DNA of 64,000 nucleotides, taken from Novosphingobium jiangmenense (GTDB lineage: Bacteria; Pseudomonadota; Alphaproteobacteria; Sphingomonadales; Sphingomonadaceae). The DNA lies in NCBI RefSeq assembly GCF_015694345.1, contig NZ_JADQDC010000001.1:496001-560000 (forward strand). The letters are read 5' to 3'. Within the stretch, counting starts at the first letter, position 1; each line of letters starts with the position of its first letter. Positions 32,334-41,980 of this stretch are shown piece after piece. The position numbers and the translations under genes are program-made. The notes beneath the pieces were generated by a model, which did not search any database, was not told where the DNA came from, and saw nothing but the letters and a program-made list of their open reading frames with translations.

Positions 32334-34477
32334 CAGTAGAAGCGCAGCGCCTTGGCCCACTGGCTTTGCGGGTAGCGCTTCTTCAGTTCATCGTACCAGC
32401 CCTTGCGCGTGGCGAGCGGCACTTGTGCGGCTTCGTATTCGGCCATCGTGCGCGAGGGACCGGCGCAGCCATTGTTGCCGGACGGCGCATAGCAGCGGAC
32501 CGCGCGGTAGAGCGCATAGGCGCGCAATTCTGCGGGCGCGGCCTTGTTGGCGATGATCGCGGCGTAGATGGCGTCGCGATAGCTGGCCTTGCCGGGGAAC
32601 TGGTCAGCTGCGTTACCCAGAACCATCGGTCCCGGCACGTTCACGCCATCGCCCGGCGTGTGCAGGGCAAAGCCATCGAAGCCGTTCAGCCGCCAGAAGT
32701 CGCCGAGGCACAGGCGGGCGCGCTGGTCAGCCGGATTGCGGGCGAGCGTGGCAGCGGTCTGCGCGATGGCGGGGCAGGCAAAGCCGTCCGACCACTGGCC
32801 CTTGGTGAAGAGGCCGACCGGCACTTGCTCCTGCCGCGCAAAGCCCCACAGCCCGCCATCGGTATTGGCACCGGCAGGCACCAGCGCCACGTCGCGGGTG
32901 AAATCGGCAAAGGCGCCGCGCGTCAGGTCCTTGTGCAGCAGGGTGAAGCGCGCAACGTCGCGTTCATGCCCCGGACGCGAGGCGTCCGCCGCGCTGGCGC
33001 GCAGGATCGCGGGGCTGGCGATCGTCTGGAGCAGCACTTCGCGGATCGACTGTTCCTGCACTGGCGATCCGGGCGCGAAGGCCTGATCGACCCGGCCATC
33101 GCGCTGCCAGAGCAGGGCGAGGGCGAGTTCGGCGAGCGGGCGCTGGTGGAAGGGGCTGGCCGCGCCGATCAGCTCGCGCCAGAACCCGGCCTCGTTGGGA
33201 TCGCGCAGGGCCGAGAGTGCCTGTCCGCGCACCATCTGGCGGCTGAACGCGAGCGGCGTCATCCCCTTGGCCCGCGCGGCATCGGGCAGGATCGAGAGGA
33301 TCGGCTGGGCGTTCTCGCCCGCGTAAGTGATCCGCGTCGCTTCGAGCAGGCCGTAGAGATCGGGGTAGCCCGAGAGCTGTGGCTTGTGCGCGGCAAGCTC
33401 GGCGGCGGAGAAGCCGACCGCCGGGCCATCGTACACCGGGCGCATCCGCTTCATGTCGGCCAGCGCGAGCAGTAGCGGCGCCTTGCCCTGCCGTGCCACG
33501 ACAGCGGACGCATCCTCCCGCTCGAGCAGCTTGCGGTCGATCTCCTCGGCCAGATACGCGGCCTCGATGCTGGAAGCGGGCGTGGACTTGAGCAGCGCCT
33601 CGTAAGCGCCGACCAGCGTATCGGTATCGCCGCCCAGCCACGCCACGCGGCGCTTCAGCCCTTGCGCGGAGTCCGCGTAACGGCCCTTGGGATAGGCGGC
33701 GAGATAGGCGTCGATGGCCTTGGCCGCAGAAGTCAGCGCCGCCCGGTCTACCTTCTCCGGCCCGGCAAAATCACCCCACTCGTCGAGCGAGGTTGCCGCC
33801 GCGCGGCGCAACCCGATACGGATCGGCATGTAGCGGGCGGTCTCGGCGATCCACGGATTGCCCGACCTGGCCAGCGCGGCAAAGCCCGCATCCGCCGCCG
33901 CGTAATCCGCCTTGTGGAAGGCATCGGCGGCCTTGAGATAGGCGAGGAACGCGCGGCCCTGCTGGCTGGCAACGGCTGCATCGTTCCATTCGCCTTCGTG
34001 GCAGCCTGTCGTTTCGCGCAAGGTGGTGAGTGCGGCCCGCTCGCCCGCCGGAACGCCCTTGTCCGCCGCCAGCGCCTCAAGGAAATCGGCGCTCCCCGGC
34101 ATGGCCTCGTAGCACTTCTTCTCGTCATACTCAGGCTCGGCCATCTCGGGCTCCGGCCACAGCGAGGAGCGCAGGCCCTCCCACGACAGGAACACCTTGC
34201 CGAACTGCGGATCGTTCACGTCGACCTTGGCCTCGGCAGGCAAGCCCTGCCCCGGCTGGATGCTCTGCATCAGCATGATCAGGTTGATGCGCGTGTCGTT
34301 GCCGGGGCTGATCAGCGCGCGTCCGGCGCAGTCATACTCCAGCGCGCCCAGCTGCCAGCCGGGATAGCACGATGAGTCGGCACAGGCCCACAGCGCCGTG
34401 CCGACGCCAAGGCTGCCGAGCGCCACGGCTGCGGCGGCGGTGAGGACGGGATGCTTGGCAAACAGGCGCTTGATCAT
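32330..34477 (-). CDS. Large exported hypothetical protein with TPR-like repeats
   Basis: A 715-residue protein with an N-terminal hydrophobic anchor or signal (residues about 8-32). The body is alpha-helical and repeat-rich; several segments such as AADAFHKADYAAADAGFAAL look like tetratricopeptide repeats. Cysteines near the start (CADSSCYPG) and end (CYAPSGNNGC) could form disulfides in the periplasm. The ATG at 34477 is chosen because the hydrophobic segment follows it. It overlaps the DUF3142-like lipoprotein gene by four bases; the two are probably a conserved envelope pair unrelated to the catabolic island. Confidence 0.7.
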   Translation of the reverse strand: MIKRLFAKHPVLTAAAAVALGSLGVGTALWACADSSCYPGWQLGALEYDCAGRALISPGNDTRINLIMLMQSIQPGQGLPAEAKVDVNDPQFGKVFLSWEGLRSSLWPEPEMAEPEYDEKKCYEAMPGSADFLEALAADKGVPAGERAALTTLRETTGCHEGEWNDAAVASQQGRAFLAYLKAADAFHKADYAAADAGFAALARSGNPWIAETARYMPIRIGLRRAAATSLDEWGDFAGPEKVDRAALTSAAKAIDAYLAAYPKGRYADSAQGLKRRVAWLGGDTDTLVGAYEALLKSTPASSIEAAYLAEEIDRKLLEREDASAVVARQGKAPLLLALADMKRMRPVYDGPAVGFSAAELAAHKPQLSGYPDLYGLLEATRITYAGENAQPILSILPDAARAKGMTPLAFSRQMVRGQALSALRDPNEAGFWRELIGAASPFHQRPLAELALALLWQRDGRVDQAFAPGSPVQEQSIREVLLQTIASPAILRASAADASRPGHERDVARFTLLHKDLTRGAFADFTRDVALVPAGANTDGGLWGFARQEQVPVGLFTKGQWSDGFACPAIAQTAATLARNPADQRARLCLGDFWRLNGFDGFALHTPGDGVNVPGPMVLGNAADQFPGKASYRDAIYAAIIANKAAPAELRAYALYRAVRCYAPSGNNGCAGPSRTMAEYEAAQVPLATRKGWYDELKKRYPQSQWAKALRFYW

Positions 34478-34531
34478 GCGCGGCAAGGTGGCCCAGCGGC
34501 CCCCTCGCACGCAATGCCCTTCATCACATTG

Positions 34532-36187
34532 TCACACGAACTCGGCCTGGCGCGTCTCTGCCGGAGCCAGTGGTGGCAATCCCCGGATCACGTCGGCGAT
34601 CTTCTCGGCGATCATGATCGTCGGCGCATTGGTGTTGCCGCCGATCAGCGCGGGGATGACCGAGGCATCGACGACGCGCAGACCTTCGAGGCCGATGACC
34701 TTGCAGTCCTTGTCGACCACGGCCAGCGGATCGTCCTTGGTGCCCATCTTCGCGGTGCCGACCGGGTGGTAGATCGTCTCGCCCTTGGCGCGCACCCAGG
34801 CGTCGATGTCCGCGTCTGACTGCACATGCGCGCCCGGCCAGATTTCCTCTCCGCGATAGGGCGCGAGCGCGTCCTGCGCCGCCACGTCGCGGGCGATGCG
34901 GATGCCTTCGCGCACCACGCGGCGGTCTTCCTCGGCGGCGAGGAAGTTGGTGAGGATTGCAGGGTCGGCGTAAGGATCGGCGCTGGCGAGCGAGACGCTG
35001 CCCCGGCTTTCCGGGCGCAGCTGGCAGACGTGGATGGTGAAGCCGTCGCGGTTGGCCTTCACCTTGGCGTGCTCCTGCATGATCGCGATGACGAAATGGA
35101 TCTGCAGGTCGGGCCGATCAAGATCGGGCCGTGATTTGAGGAAGGCGCCCGCCTCCAGTCCGTTCTGGCGCCCGGTGCCCTTGCCGGTCAGGAGATATTG
35201 CAGGCCGACCTTCAATTGCCGCAACCCCTTGATCTCGTTGTAGAGCGAGATCGGCCGGGTGCAGGCCCAGTTGAGCGTGACGTCGAGATGGTCCTGCAGG
35301 TTCTGGCCGACGCCCTTCAGCGCATGGACCGGGGTGATGCCCTTGGCCTTGAGCGCCTCGGGATCGCCGATGCCCGACAGCTGGAGGATCTGCGGGCTCT
35401 GGAACGCGCCTGCGCAAAGCAGGACTTCACGCCGCGCATCGGCCCGCAGCGGTGCCTTGCCCTGACCGAGCGAATACTCCACGCCCACAGCGCGCCCGTC
35501 CTCCACCACGATGCGGTGGACCCGCGCTCCGGTCACGATCGAGAGATTGGCCCGCTTGCCCGCGATCGGCGCGAGGTAGCCGCGCGCGGCGCTCCAGCGC
35601 TGGCCGTCGTTGATGGTCAGCTGGTAGCGCCCGAAGCCTTCCTGGTCCGCGCCGTTGAAATCGGGGGTGACCTTGTGCCCGGCCTGCCGCCCCGCCTCGA
35701 TCACGCCGCGATAGAGCGGATGGTCGGAATTCTCGCCCCAGTTGACCTTGAGCGGGCCGCCTGCGCCATGGAACTGGTCAGCGCCGCCGCAATAATCCTC
35801 GGCCTTGCGGAAATAGGGCAGGACATCGGCGTAGGACCAGCCCTCCAGCCCCATCTGCCGCCACTGGTCGTAGTCGCGGGCGTGGCCGCGGATATAGACC
35901 ATGCCGTTGATCGCCGAGGACCCGCCGAGGCCCTTGCCCCGGGGGTGCCACATGCGGCGATTGTCCATGTGCGGCTCTGGCTCGGACCAGAAGCCCCAGT
36001 TGTGCTTGCTCTTCTGCTTGATCAGCGTGCCGACGCCCGCCGGCATCCGCACCAGCACCGAGGTGTTGGGTCCGCCTGCCTCGAGCAGCAGCACCCGCAC
36101 CTGCGGATCTTCGGAGAGGCGGGCGGCCAGCACCGATCCGGCACTGCCCGCCCCGATCACGATATAGTCGAACGCGCCTTCCGCCAT
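34532..36187 (-). CDS. GMC-family FAD oxidoreductase (choline dehydrogenase-like)
   Basis: A 551-residue GMC oxidoreductase. The N-terminus has the FAD motif GAGSAG and the GMC signature around RGKGLGGSSAING; the C-terminus has the active-site region YHPVGTAKMG, and NAPTIMIAEKIAD near the end. The family oxidises primary or secondary alcohols with FAD, passing electrons to oxygen or quinone. It is downstream of an SDR and a SnoaL-like gene on the minus strand with a 92-bp gap. It probably oxidises an alcohol group of the same substrate family. Confidence 0.92.
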   Translation of the reverse strand: MAEGAFDYIVIGAGSAGSVLAARLSEDPQVRVLLLEAGGPNTSVLVRMPAGVGTLIKQKSKHNWGFWSEPEPHMDNRRMWHPRGKGLGGSSAINGMVYIRGHARDYDQWRQMGLEGWSYADVLPYFRKAEDYCGGADQFHGAGGPLKVNWGENSDHPLYRGVIEAGRQAGHKVTPDFNGADQEGFGRYQLTINDGQRWSAARGYLAPIAGKRANLSIVTGARVHRIVVEDGRAVGVEYSLGQGKAPLRADARREVLLCAGAFQSPQILQLSGIGDPEALKAKGITPVHALKGVGQNLQDHLDVTLNWACTRPISLYNEIKGLRQLKVGLQYLLTGKGTGRQNGLEAGAFLKSRPDLDRPDLQIHFVIAIMQEHAKVKANRDGFTIHVCQLRPESRGSVSLASADPYADPAILTNFLAAEEDRRVVREGIRIARDVAAQDALAPYRGEEIWPGAHVQSDADIDAWVRAKGETIYHPVGTAKMGTKDDPLAVVDKDCKVIGLEGLRVVDASVIPALIGGNTNAPTIMIAEKIADVIRGLPPLAPAETRQAEFV

Positions 36188-36279
36188 TTCGCCACCTGTC
36201 CCGATTCCGCATTCATCGCGGTTACTGCTTTGGGGTTATTGGCAGAGGGGTAATTAAGCGGACGGTTAAACGCAAGTGA

Positions 36280-37038
36280 TCAGAAGGCGGTAGCGCCCCC
36301 GTCGACCACCATGGCATGGCCGGTGACGAAGCTGGCGGCAGGCGAGCACAGCCAGACCACCGCTTCGGCGATCTCGCTGGCCGAGCCCATGCGGCCCATC
36401 GGCGTCATGCCATCGATCAGCGCCTTCATTTCGGGGTTCTGCACCAGCGGCGCGGTCATCGGCGTCTCGATCACGCCGGGGCATACGGCATTGACGCGGA
36501 TCCCGGCCTTGGCCCAGCGCAGCGCGCCATGGCGGGCAAGGCCGACGACGCCGTGCTTCGCGGCGGTATAGGCAGGCTGGCCACCATTGCCGACGAGGCC
36601 GTTGATCGAGGCCGTGTTGACGATCGCGCCGCCGCCGTTCTGCAACATCACGGCGGCTTCCTCGCGCATGCAGCGCATCACGCCCGAGAGGTTGATCGCG
36701 ATGTCGCGCTCCCAGATCGCGTCGTCGTACTGGTCGTCGGTGATGCGATTGATGCCGGCGTTGTTGAACGCGCAGTCGAGCCCGCCGAACTTTTCGACCG
36801 TGGCGGCAACCATGGCCTTGACCTCGTCGGCCTTGCTCACGTCGCAGCGCACGAAAGCGGCCTTGCCACCGGCAGCCTCGATCAGGGCGACAGTCTCGGC
36901 GCATCCCGCCTCGTTCACGTCGCTGACCATCACGCTCGCGCCCGAACGCGCGAACACTTCCGCCGCCGCGCGACCGATGCCGCCGCCTGCGCCGGTGACG
37001 AGTGCTACCTTGCCTTCAAGGCCATAGTTGATTGCCAT
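36280..37038 (-). CDS. SDR family oxidoreductase
   Basis: A 252-residue classical SDR with TGAGGGIG, an Asp after the second strand (VSDVNE, NAD-type), NNAG, the catalytic serine in NTASING, YTAAK, and VVDGG. It starts 25 bp after the SnoaL-like stop and is probably co-transcribed with it. The set SnoaL-SDR-GMC suggests sequential modification of a ring alcohol. Confidence 0.9.
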   Translation of the reverse strand: MAINYGLEGKVALVTGAGGGIGRAAAEVFARSGASVMVSDVNEAGCAETVALIEAAGGKAAFVRCDVSKADEVKAMVAATVEKFGGLDCAFNNAGINRITDDQYDDAIWERDIAINLSGVMRCMREEAAVMLQNGGGAIVNTASINGLVGNGGQPAYTAAKHGVVGLARHGALRWAKAGIRVNAVCPGVIETPMTAPLVQNPEMKALIDGMTPMGRMGSASEIAEAVVWLCSPAASFVTGHAMVVDGGATAF

Positions 37039-37063
37039 GTCTGAATTCCCCTCTGGTATCTGG

Positions 37064-37567
37064 TCAGGCTGCGGGCGCTTCGGCCAGCGCGATCACGGTG
37101 ACGCCGCCATCCTCGGCCACCTGTTCGGTGAGCATCGAGGTGACGCGGCTGACGGTCTCGACGATCCACCAGCGCCCGTCGCGCTTCTCGTAGACGTCAT
37201 CATATTCCACGGCGAGGCGGACGACCTGGCGCGGTCCGGTCAGGATCGTGCGGAAGTTGAGCGACCACTTGCCCGTGGCGCGGGCATCGCCATCCAATGC
37301 GATTTCCCAGTTGGTGGCGTGGTGGATGTCATAGACGCCGCCGTTGCAGGCCATCTGCTGGTAGATCGCGACGAAGGCGTCGCGGTCATCGAATTCGGGG
37401 AAGTTCTCGTAGGCAATGCGGATCTTGCCGGTGGCAAAGCAATCGCGCACATCCTCGACCTGCTTGAGATCGCAGGCGCGCAAGTAGCGGGCCTTCAAAG
37501 CGCGGATCGCTTCCTTGTCCTCAAGCGCGGTGAGGCGGGCGGCAACGTCTTCCAGGCTGATCGACAC
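37064..37567 (-). CDS. SnoaL-like (NTF2-fold) protein
   Basis: A 167-residue single-domain SnoaL/NTF2-like protein; ALKARYLRACDLKQVEDVRDCF and the final R-W-W-I-V strand support the fold. The start is GTG at 37567 with GGAGGAG 6-10 bases upstream; an extension to 37729 would lack a ribosome site and overlap the TetR stop. TACGCAT at 37625-37631, followed by TCATCCGTCA, resembles the segment upstream of 52896. The reaction is not predictable. Confidence 0.8.
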   Translation of the reverse strand: MSISLEDVAARLTALEDKEAIRALKARYLRACDLKQVEDVRDCFATGKIRIAYENFPEFDDRDAFVAIYQQMACNGGVYDIHHATNWEIALDGDARATGKWSLNFRTILTGPRQVVRLAVEYDDVYEKRDGRWWIVETVSRVTSMLTEQVAEDGGVTVIALAEAPAA

Positions 37568-37670
37568 AGGCTCTCTCCTCCGAATGCACTTCGCATGATT
37601 CGGCTTTTGAAACGGGTATAGGGATACGCATTCATCCGTCAAAGGATGTTTTGTGCCAATGAACGCGTAA

Positions 37671-38306
37671 TCAATCCACCTTGCTGCCGCCGAGGAAGAT
37701 GGAAACGCAGCGCCGCGCATGGGCAGCAACGCCAGTGCTGTCAGGCAGGTCCATGCCGACCAGCATGGCGTTGTGCAGCGGCGACAGGGCCATGGCGACG
37801 AACAGCATCGTGCGCTCGGTCGAATCCCCCTCTTCGAGGCCCAGCTTGCGCAGATAGGCGGCGAGCGGCGCGATCATGAAATCGAAGTGGCCGCGCTGGA
37901 TCGACCCTGCCAGTTCGGGAAACTCCGCCGCTTCGCGCAGGAACAGCGCGCCCATGCCGTAGCTGTCCTCGCGCGTCAGTTCCTGATGCAGTTCGAGAAC
38001 ATAGCGCTCGAGCGCGGCGCGCGGGTCCTCGCCCTCACCCGGTTCGATGCGCGGAAAGCGTTCGGCCCCCAGCATCACGCAGGCGCGGAACAGCGCTTCC
38101 TTGTCGGCATGCCAAGCATAGAGCGTGCGCTTGGTGACGCCTGCGGCAGCGGCAACCTCGTCCATCGTCGTCGCGCGGTAGCCGCGCCGCACGAAGATGC
38201 CGCGCGCCACCTCAAGCAGATGCGCCATGCGCAGGCGCGTGGATTCGGCCGAGGGCCTGCCTCTGCGGGCATTGGCGACAGGGGCTGCTGCGTCCGTTTC
38301 CACCAT
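37671..38306 (-). CDS. TetR-family transcriptional regulator
   Basis: A 211-residue TetR regulator. The N-terminal HTH is clear: ARGIFVRRGYRATTMDEVAAAAGVTKRTLYAWHADKEALF-like segments give the standard three-helix DNA-binding domain at about residues 25-70. The C-terminal ligand-binding domain is variable and has AefR/TetR_C-like character. The ATG at 38306 follows GGGAGG. It is divergent from the six-gene operon at 38434, and an imperfect palindrome lies between them at 38353, so it very likely represses both directions. Confidence 0.9.
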   Translation of the reverse strand: MVETDAAAPVANARRGRPSAESTRLRMAHLLEVARGIFVRRGYRATTMDEVAAAAGVTKRTLYAWHADKEALFRACVMLGAERFPRIEPGEGEDPRAALERYVLELHQELTREDSYGMGALFLREAAEFPELAGSIQRGHFDFMIAPLAAYLRKLGLEEGDSTERTMLFVAMALSPLHNAMLVGMDLPDSTGVAAHARRCVSIFLGGSKVD

Positions 38307-38352
38307 GCCTCCCTGCCCGCTTCGTCGGGTGTCGTAAATCCCGCTTGATAAA

Positions 38353-38368
38353 TATACTGTCCGGTATA
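38353..38368. promoter_or_regulatory. TetR-type operator TATACTGTCCGGTATA
   Basis: A 16-bp imperfect palindrome in the 127-bp region between the TetR gene and the zinc dehydrogenase gene; outer TATAC/GTATA arms match fully. GGTATACC at 38363-38370 is itself a perfect 8-bp palindrome. Size and position fit TetR autoregulation and control of the operon. Confidence 0.6.
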
Positions 38369-38433
38369 CCATTGCAAGCGAACCAGCGAGACAACCCCGC
38401 GAATCAAGCGGGACGGGAAGAGGAGGCCAAGCG

Positions 38434-39477
38434 ATGGCCACAGCAGCAACGATGCGCCTCGCGCGCGTCCACGGCCCTGCCGACGTGCGGCTCGATGAGG
38501 TGCCGGTGCCCACCTGCGGCCCCGGCGAGGCGCTGGTGCGCGTGGCCGCCTGCGGCGTCTGCGGCAGCGACCTTGGCTATATCGCGCAAGGTGGCCTTGG
38601 CGGGGTGGAACCACTGTCGCAGCCGCTACCGATAGGCCACGAATTTGCCGGGACCGTGGTGGCCGTGGGCGAAGGCGTAGCGGGCGTGACGCCGGGACAG
38701 CGCGTCGCGGTAAATCCTGACCGCGCCTATATCGGCGGCGGCGGCCCTGATGGCGCGATGGCCCCCTACATCCGCGTTGCCGGGGCCGAGATCGGCGAGA
38801 CGCTGTTTGCCCTGCCCGCCAGCCTGTCGTTCGAACGCGCGGCACTGGCCGAACCACTCTCGGTCGGCCTTCACGGCCTGCGCGTCGGCGGCGCCAAGTC
38901 GTCGGACAAGATCGCCATTCTTGGCGCAGGGCCTATCGGCCTGTGTACGCTGGTCATGGCGCGGCACCTGGGCGCAACCGACATCGCCATTTTCGACCGC
39001 GTGCCCGAGCGCCTCGAACGCGCCCGCGCGCTGGGTGCCGGGCTTGCCGTCAACGTCGGTGAAGAAACCCTGACCTCGGCTCTCAGCCGCTTCCACGGCA
39101 AGGGCGAACGCTTCGGCAGCGCTTATGTCGGCACCGACCTGTTCGTCGACTGCGCCGGGTCCGCCGCCGCGCTGGAGGAAGTCGTCGCGGGGGCGAAATA
39201 CCGCGCGCGCATCAGCGTCGTCGCCCTGCACCACAAGCCGCTGGCGCTCGACCTGTGGCGGATGATGGCCAACGAGATCACCGTAGCGGGCTCCATCGCC
39301 GACAACCGCGCCGCAGAGTTCGGCGAGGCCATCGCGATGCTGGCGCATGCGGGCCAGGACCTGTCCGCGCTGATCAGCCACCGCTTCGACTTTTCCCGCT
39401 TTCACGAGGCCCTTGCCGTAGCCGCCGACGGTGCGCGCGCGGCCAAGGTGATGCTGACCTTCCCGGAGCCTGCATGA
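38434..39477 (+). CDS. Zinc-dependent alcohol dehydrogenase (MDR family)
   Basis: A 347-residue medium-chain dehydrogenase. The catalytic zinc ligands are seen in CGVCGSD, GHEF and the E of AEPLS; the structural-zinc loop with four Cys is missing (the segment reads NPDRAYIGGGG). The NAD site has GAGPIG and an Asp after the next strand (IFDRV). Members of this group oxidise polyols or aromatic/alicyclic alcohols. It is the first gene of the TetR-controlled operon, and its stop overlaps the sulfotransferase ATG (ATGA). Confidence 0.9.
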   Translation: MATAATMRLARVHGPADVRLDEVPVPTCGPGEALVRVAACGVCGSDLGYIAQGGLGGVEPLSQPLPIGHEFAGTVVAVGEGVAGVTPGQRVAVNPDRAYIGGGGPDGAMAPYIRVAGAEIGETLFALPASLSFERAALAEPLSVGLHGLRVGGAKSSDKIAILGAGPIGLCTLVMARHLGATDIAIFDRVPERLERARALGAGLAVNVGEETLTSALSRFHGKGERFGSAYVGTDLFVDCAGSAAALEEVVAGAKYRARISVVALHHKPLALDLWRMMANEITVAGSIADNRAAEFGEAIAMLAHAGQDLSALISHRFDFSRFHEALAVAADGARAAKVMLTFPEPA

Positions 39478-40730
39478 GCCAGATCATCCATATCGACGAC
39501 ATGGCCGATCCCGTCGTCACCCCGGCGCTTGCCGCATGGCGCGAAGGGCCTGCCGATTTCCCCTGCCCGATGACGGCAGGCGAGGTGCTGGCCCGCGCCA
39601 TGGCCGAAACCGGGCTTTCGGACTTCGGCGACGACACCGGCTTCCGCCAGCGCCTCGCCGTGATCCTCGAAGCACTCTATGAGGACGAGGGCCTGACGCG
39701 CGGGGGCCGCGTCTTCGTGCTGAAACAGGCGGTGCGCGCCATGGCCAATCGCCTGCGTATCGAGGATCTGGTCAGGCGCCACCCCGAAATCCTCGAGGTG
39801 CCGGTGGAGCGCCCGATCTTCATCGCCGGGCTGCCGCGCTCGGGCACCACCCACCTCGTCAACTGGCTCTCGCGCGACGAGCGGCTGACCTCGCTGACGC
39901 TGTGGGAGTCCGAAGAGCCGGTGGCAGGGCCGCCCGTCCCCCCCGGCGAAGTCGATCCGCGCGTCACCCGTTCCGCCGAATTCTGGGGCGCGTTCGGTGC
40001 GCTCGTCCCGCACATGGCAGCGATGCACGAGATGGCGGCGAACGACATCCACGAGGACAACGAACTGCTGTTCATGGACATGAACTGCTACAACTGGGAG
40101 TTCTCCGCCCGCCTGCCGCGCTGGACCCGCCACTACCTCGCGCATGACCGCGCCGGGTCATACGCCTACGAGAAGAAAGTGCTTCAGGCCATCGCGTGGC
40201 AGCGCGGAAAACCTGAAGGCGTGCGCTGGCTGCTCAAGTCCCCGCAGCACATGGAGAACCTTGCTGCGATCAAGGCGGTGTTCCCCGATGCGACGATGGT
40301 GATAACCCACCGCGATCCGGTCGATGTGCTGCGCTCGCTCACCACGATGCTCGGCTATTCCGACCGCACGCGGCGTTCGTGGATCGACCCGCCCGCGCTT
40401 GCCCGCCTCTGGGCCGACCGCATCGAGGCGCTGCTGCGCGAATGCGTCGCCCAGCGCGAGGCGTGGGGGGCCGAGCAATCGCTCGACGTGCTGTTCCACC
40501 AATACATGGCCGACCAGCAGGGCATGGCGCGCCGGATCTATGCCCTCGCCGGGCTCGACCTGCCGCCCGAGACCGAGGCGAAGCTGCTGGGCTACCTCGC
40601 CGAGAACCCGCGCCATGCCCACGGCAAGGTCCATTACGATCTCGAAGGCGTGTTCGGCATGGACGTGGCCGCGCTGCGCCAGCGCTTTGCCTTCTACTAC
40701 GAGCGCTTCCCGGTGAAGCAGGAGCACTGA
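39474..40730 (+). CDS. PAPS-dependent sulfotransferase family protein
   Basis: A 418-residue sulfotransferase. The 5'-phosphosulfate loop GLPRSGTT and the 3'-phosphate motif MVITHRDPVDVLRS are intact. An N-terminal domain of about 100 residues precedes the core. This bacterial subgroup is often of unknown substrate and frequent in sphingomonad and mycobacterial catabolic gene sets. It could transfer sulfate to an alcohol of the substrate, or use the fold for another function. Sulfonation inside a degradation operon is unusual. Confidence 0.85.
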   Translation: MSQIIHIDDMADPVVTPALAAWREGPADFPCPMTAGEVLARAMAETGLSDFGDDTGFRQRLAVILEALYEDEGLTRGGRVFVLKQAVRAMANRLRIEDLVRRHPEILEVPVERPIFIAGLPRSGTTHLVNWLSRDERLTSLTLWESEEPVAGPPVPPGEVDPRVTRSAEFWGAFGALVPHMAAMHEMAANDIHEDNELLFMDMNCYNWEFSARLPRWTRHYLAHDRAGSYAYEKKVLQAIAWQRGKPEGVRWLLKSPQHMENLAAIKAVFPDATMVITHRDPVDVLRSLTTMLGYSDRTRRSWIDPPALARLWADRIEALLRECVAQREAWGAEQSLDVLFHQYMADQQGMARRIYALAGLDLPPETEAKLLGYLAENPRHAHGKVHYDLEGVFGMDVAALRQRFAFYYERFPVKQEH

Positions 40731-40732
40731 CG

Positions 40733-41980
40733 ATGAGCCGCACTGACATGAGCCGCACCGGCACCGCCCGCCAGCGCCTGCTTTCCGGCCAGGCCTGGGA
40801 CGATTTCTGCGATACGCTCAAGCTTGCCGGGCGGCACATCGAGGCCTTCGACGGCCCGCTGTCCGATCTCGACCGCGCCGAATGGTATCGCTTCATGACC
40901 CGCCTTGCCCGCTCGAGCATGGAGCGCCTGATCGAGAATGCCGAGCCGACCCGCCCGCGCCTGCGCGACATGGTCTGGCGGCAGTCGATCAACGTCCAGA
41001 CGGTCGATCAGGACCACCTGATGTGCCAGTTCGACGAGGCGCGCGACTATCGCATCACCGGCACGCGCGGCTCGATCCCCTATTTCGTCATGGCGCTGTG
41101 CACCTGCCCCGCCCCCGATGCGCCGGGCGCCGAGGATTGGGCGCCGCAGGGCTTTGCGGGGCTGGAACGCTTCGATCCTTCCAACCTCAAGACCACCGGC
41201 TTTCTCCATTCCCGCCAGATGACCTTTGCCGAGGATGGCAGCTTCGAGGTGATCCTCTCGCGCAGCGATCCGGGCGAGGGCCACAACTGGCTGCGCCTTT
41301 CGCCTGAAACAAACTGCATCCTGATCCGCCTCGTCTGGTCCGACCGCGCGAGCGAGGTCGCGCCTGTGATGACCATCGAGCGCATGGACAATGCCCCGCC
41401 CGAACCTGTCACCCCCGCCCTGATCGCCGATGGCCTTGCCTGGACCGCGCAGGCCGTGGTCGGGTATGCCGAACTGGTGCGCAACTGGTGGCAGGGGAGC
41501 CAGGGCAACTTCGCCGCGCGTCTCAACCGGCTTGACTACAGCCGCGCGCAGTATCTCTCGAACGGCGGGGTGCCCGATCGGCACGTTGCCTTCGGCGGCT
41601 GGGAGAAGGGGCTGGACGAGGCGCTGGTGCTCGAATTCACGCCGCCCGAATGCGAATACTGGAACTTCCAGCTGTGCAACATCTGGCAGGAAAACCTCGA
41701 TACGTTCGAGGACGGCAACGGCTGGATCAACAACTACCGCCACGTTGCCGAAGCCGATGGCCGGGTGCGCGTGGTGATTGCCGAGAGCGACCCCGGCATG
41801 GGCGGCAACTGGATCAACTCCTACGGCCACGAACGCGGGCTGTGGGGCCTGCGCTTCGTGCTGACCGAACAGACCGCGCCGGTAACGCTGTGGCGCCTGC
41901 CGCTGGCGACGCTCAAGGCCGAAGGGCTGGCCGCGCTCGATCCCGCCAAGGCCGCCCTCACCGGGCAGTTCGTCGACTGA
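40733..41980 (+). CDS. DUF1214-domain protein
   Basis: A 415-residue protein of the DUF1214 type; the C-terminal part with WNFQLCNIWQENLDT and a YRHVAEADGRVRVVIAE segment matches this domain. No function is established; members often lie beside sulfotransferase-like genes and SDRs. The ATG at 40733 is 2 bp after the previous stop, with GGAG upstream; a second in-frame ATG at 40748 is possible. Its TGA shares one base with the next ATG. It probably works with the sulfotransferase-like protein. Confidence 0.75.
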   Translation: MSRTDMSRTGTARQRLLSGQAWDDFCDTLKLAGRHIEAFDGPLSDLDRAEWYRFMTRLARSSMERLIENAEPTRPRLRDMVWRQSINVQTVDQDHLMCQFDEARDYRITGTRGSIPYFVMALCTCPAPDAPGAEDWAPQGFAGLERFDPSNLKTTGFLHSRQMTFAEDGSFEVILSRSDPGEGHNWLRLSPETNCILIRLVWSDRASEVAPVMTIERMDNAPPEPVTPALIADGLAWTAQAVVGYAELVRNWWQGSQGNFAARLNRLDYSRAQYLSNGGVPDRHVAFGGWEKGLDEALVLEFTPPECEYWNFQLCNIWQENLDTFEDGNGWINNYRHVAEADGRVRVVIAESDPGMGGNWINSYGHERGLWGLRFVLTEQTAPVTLWRLPLATLKAEGLAALDPAKAALTGQFVD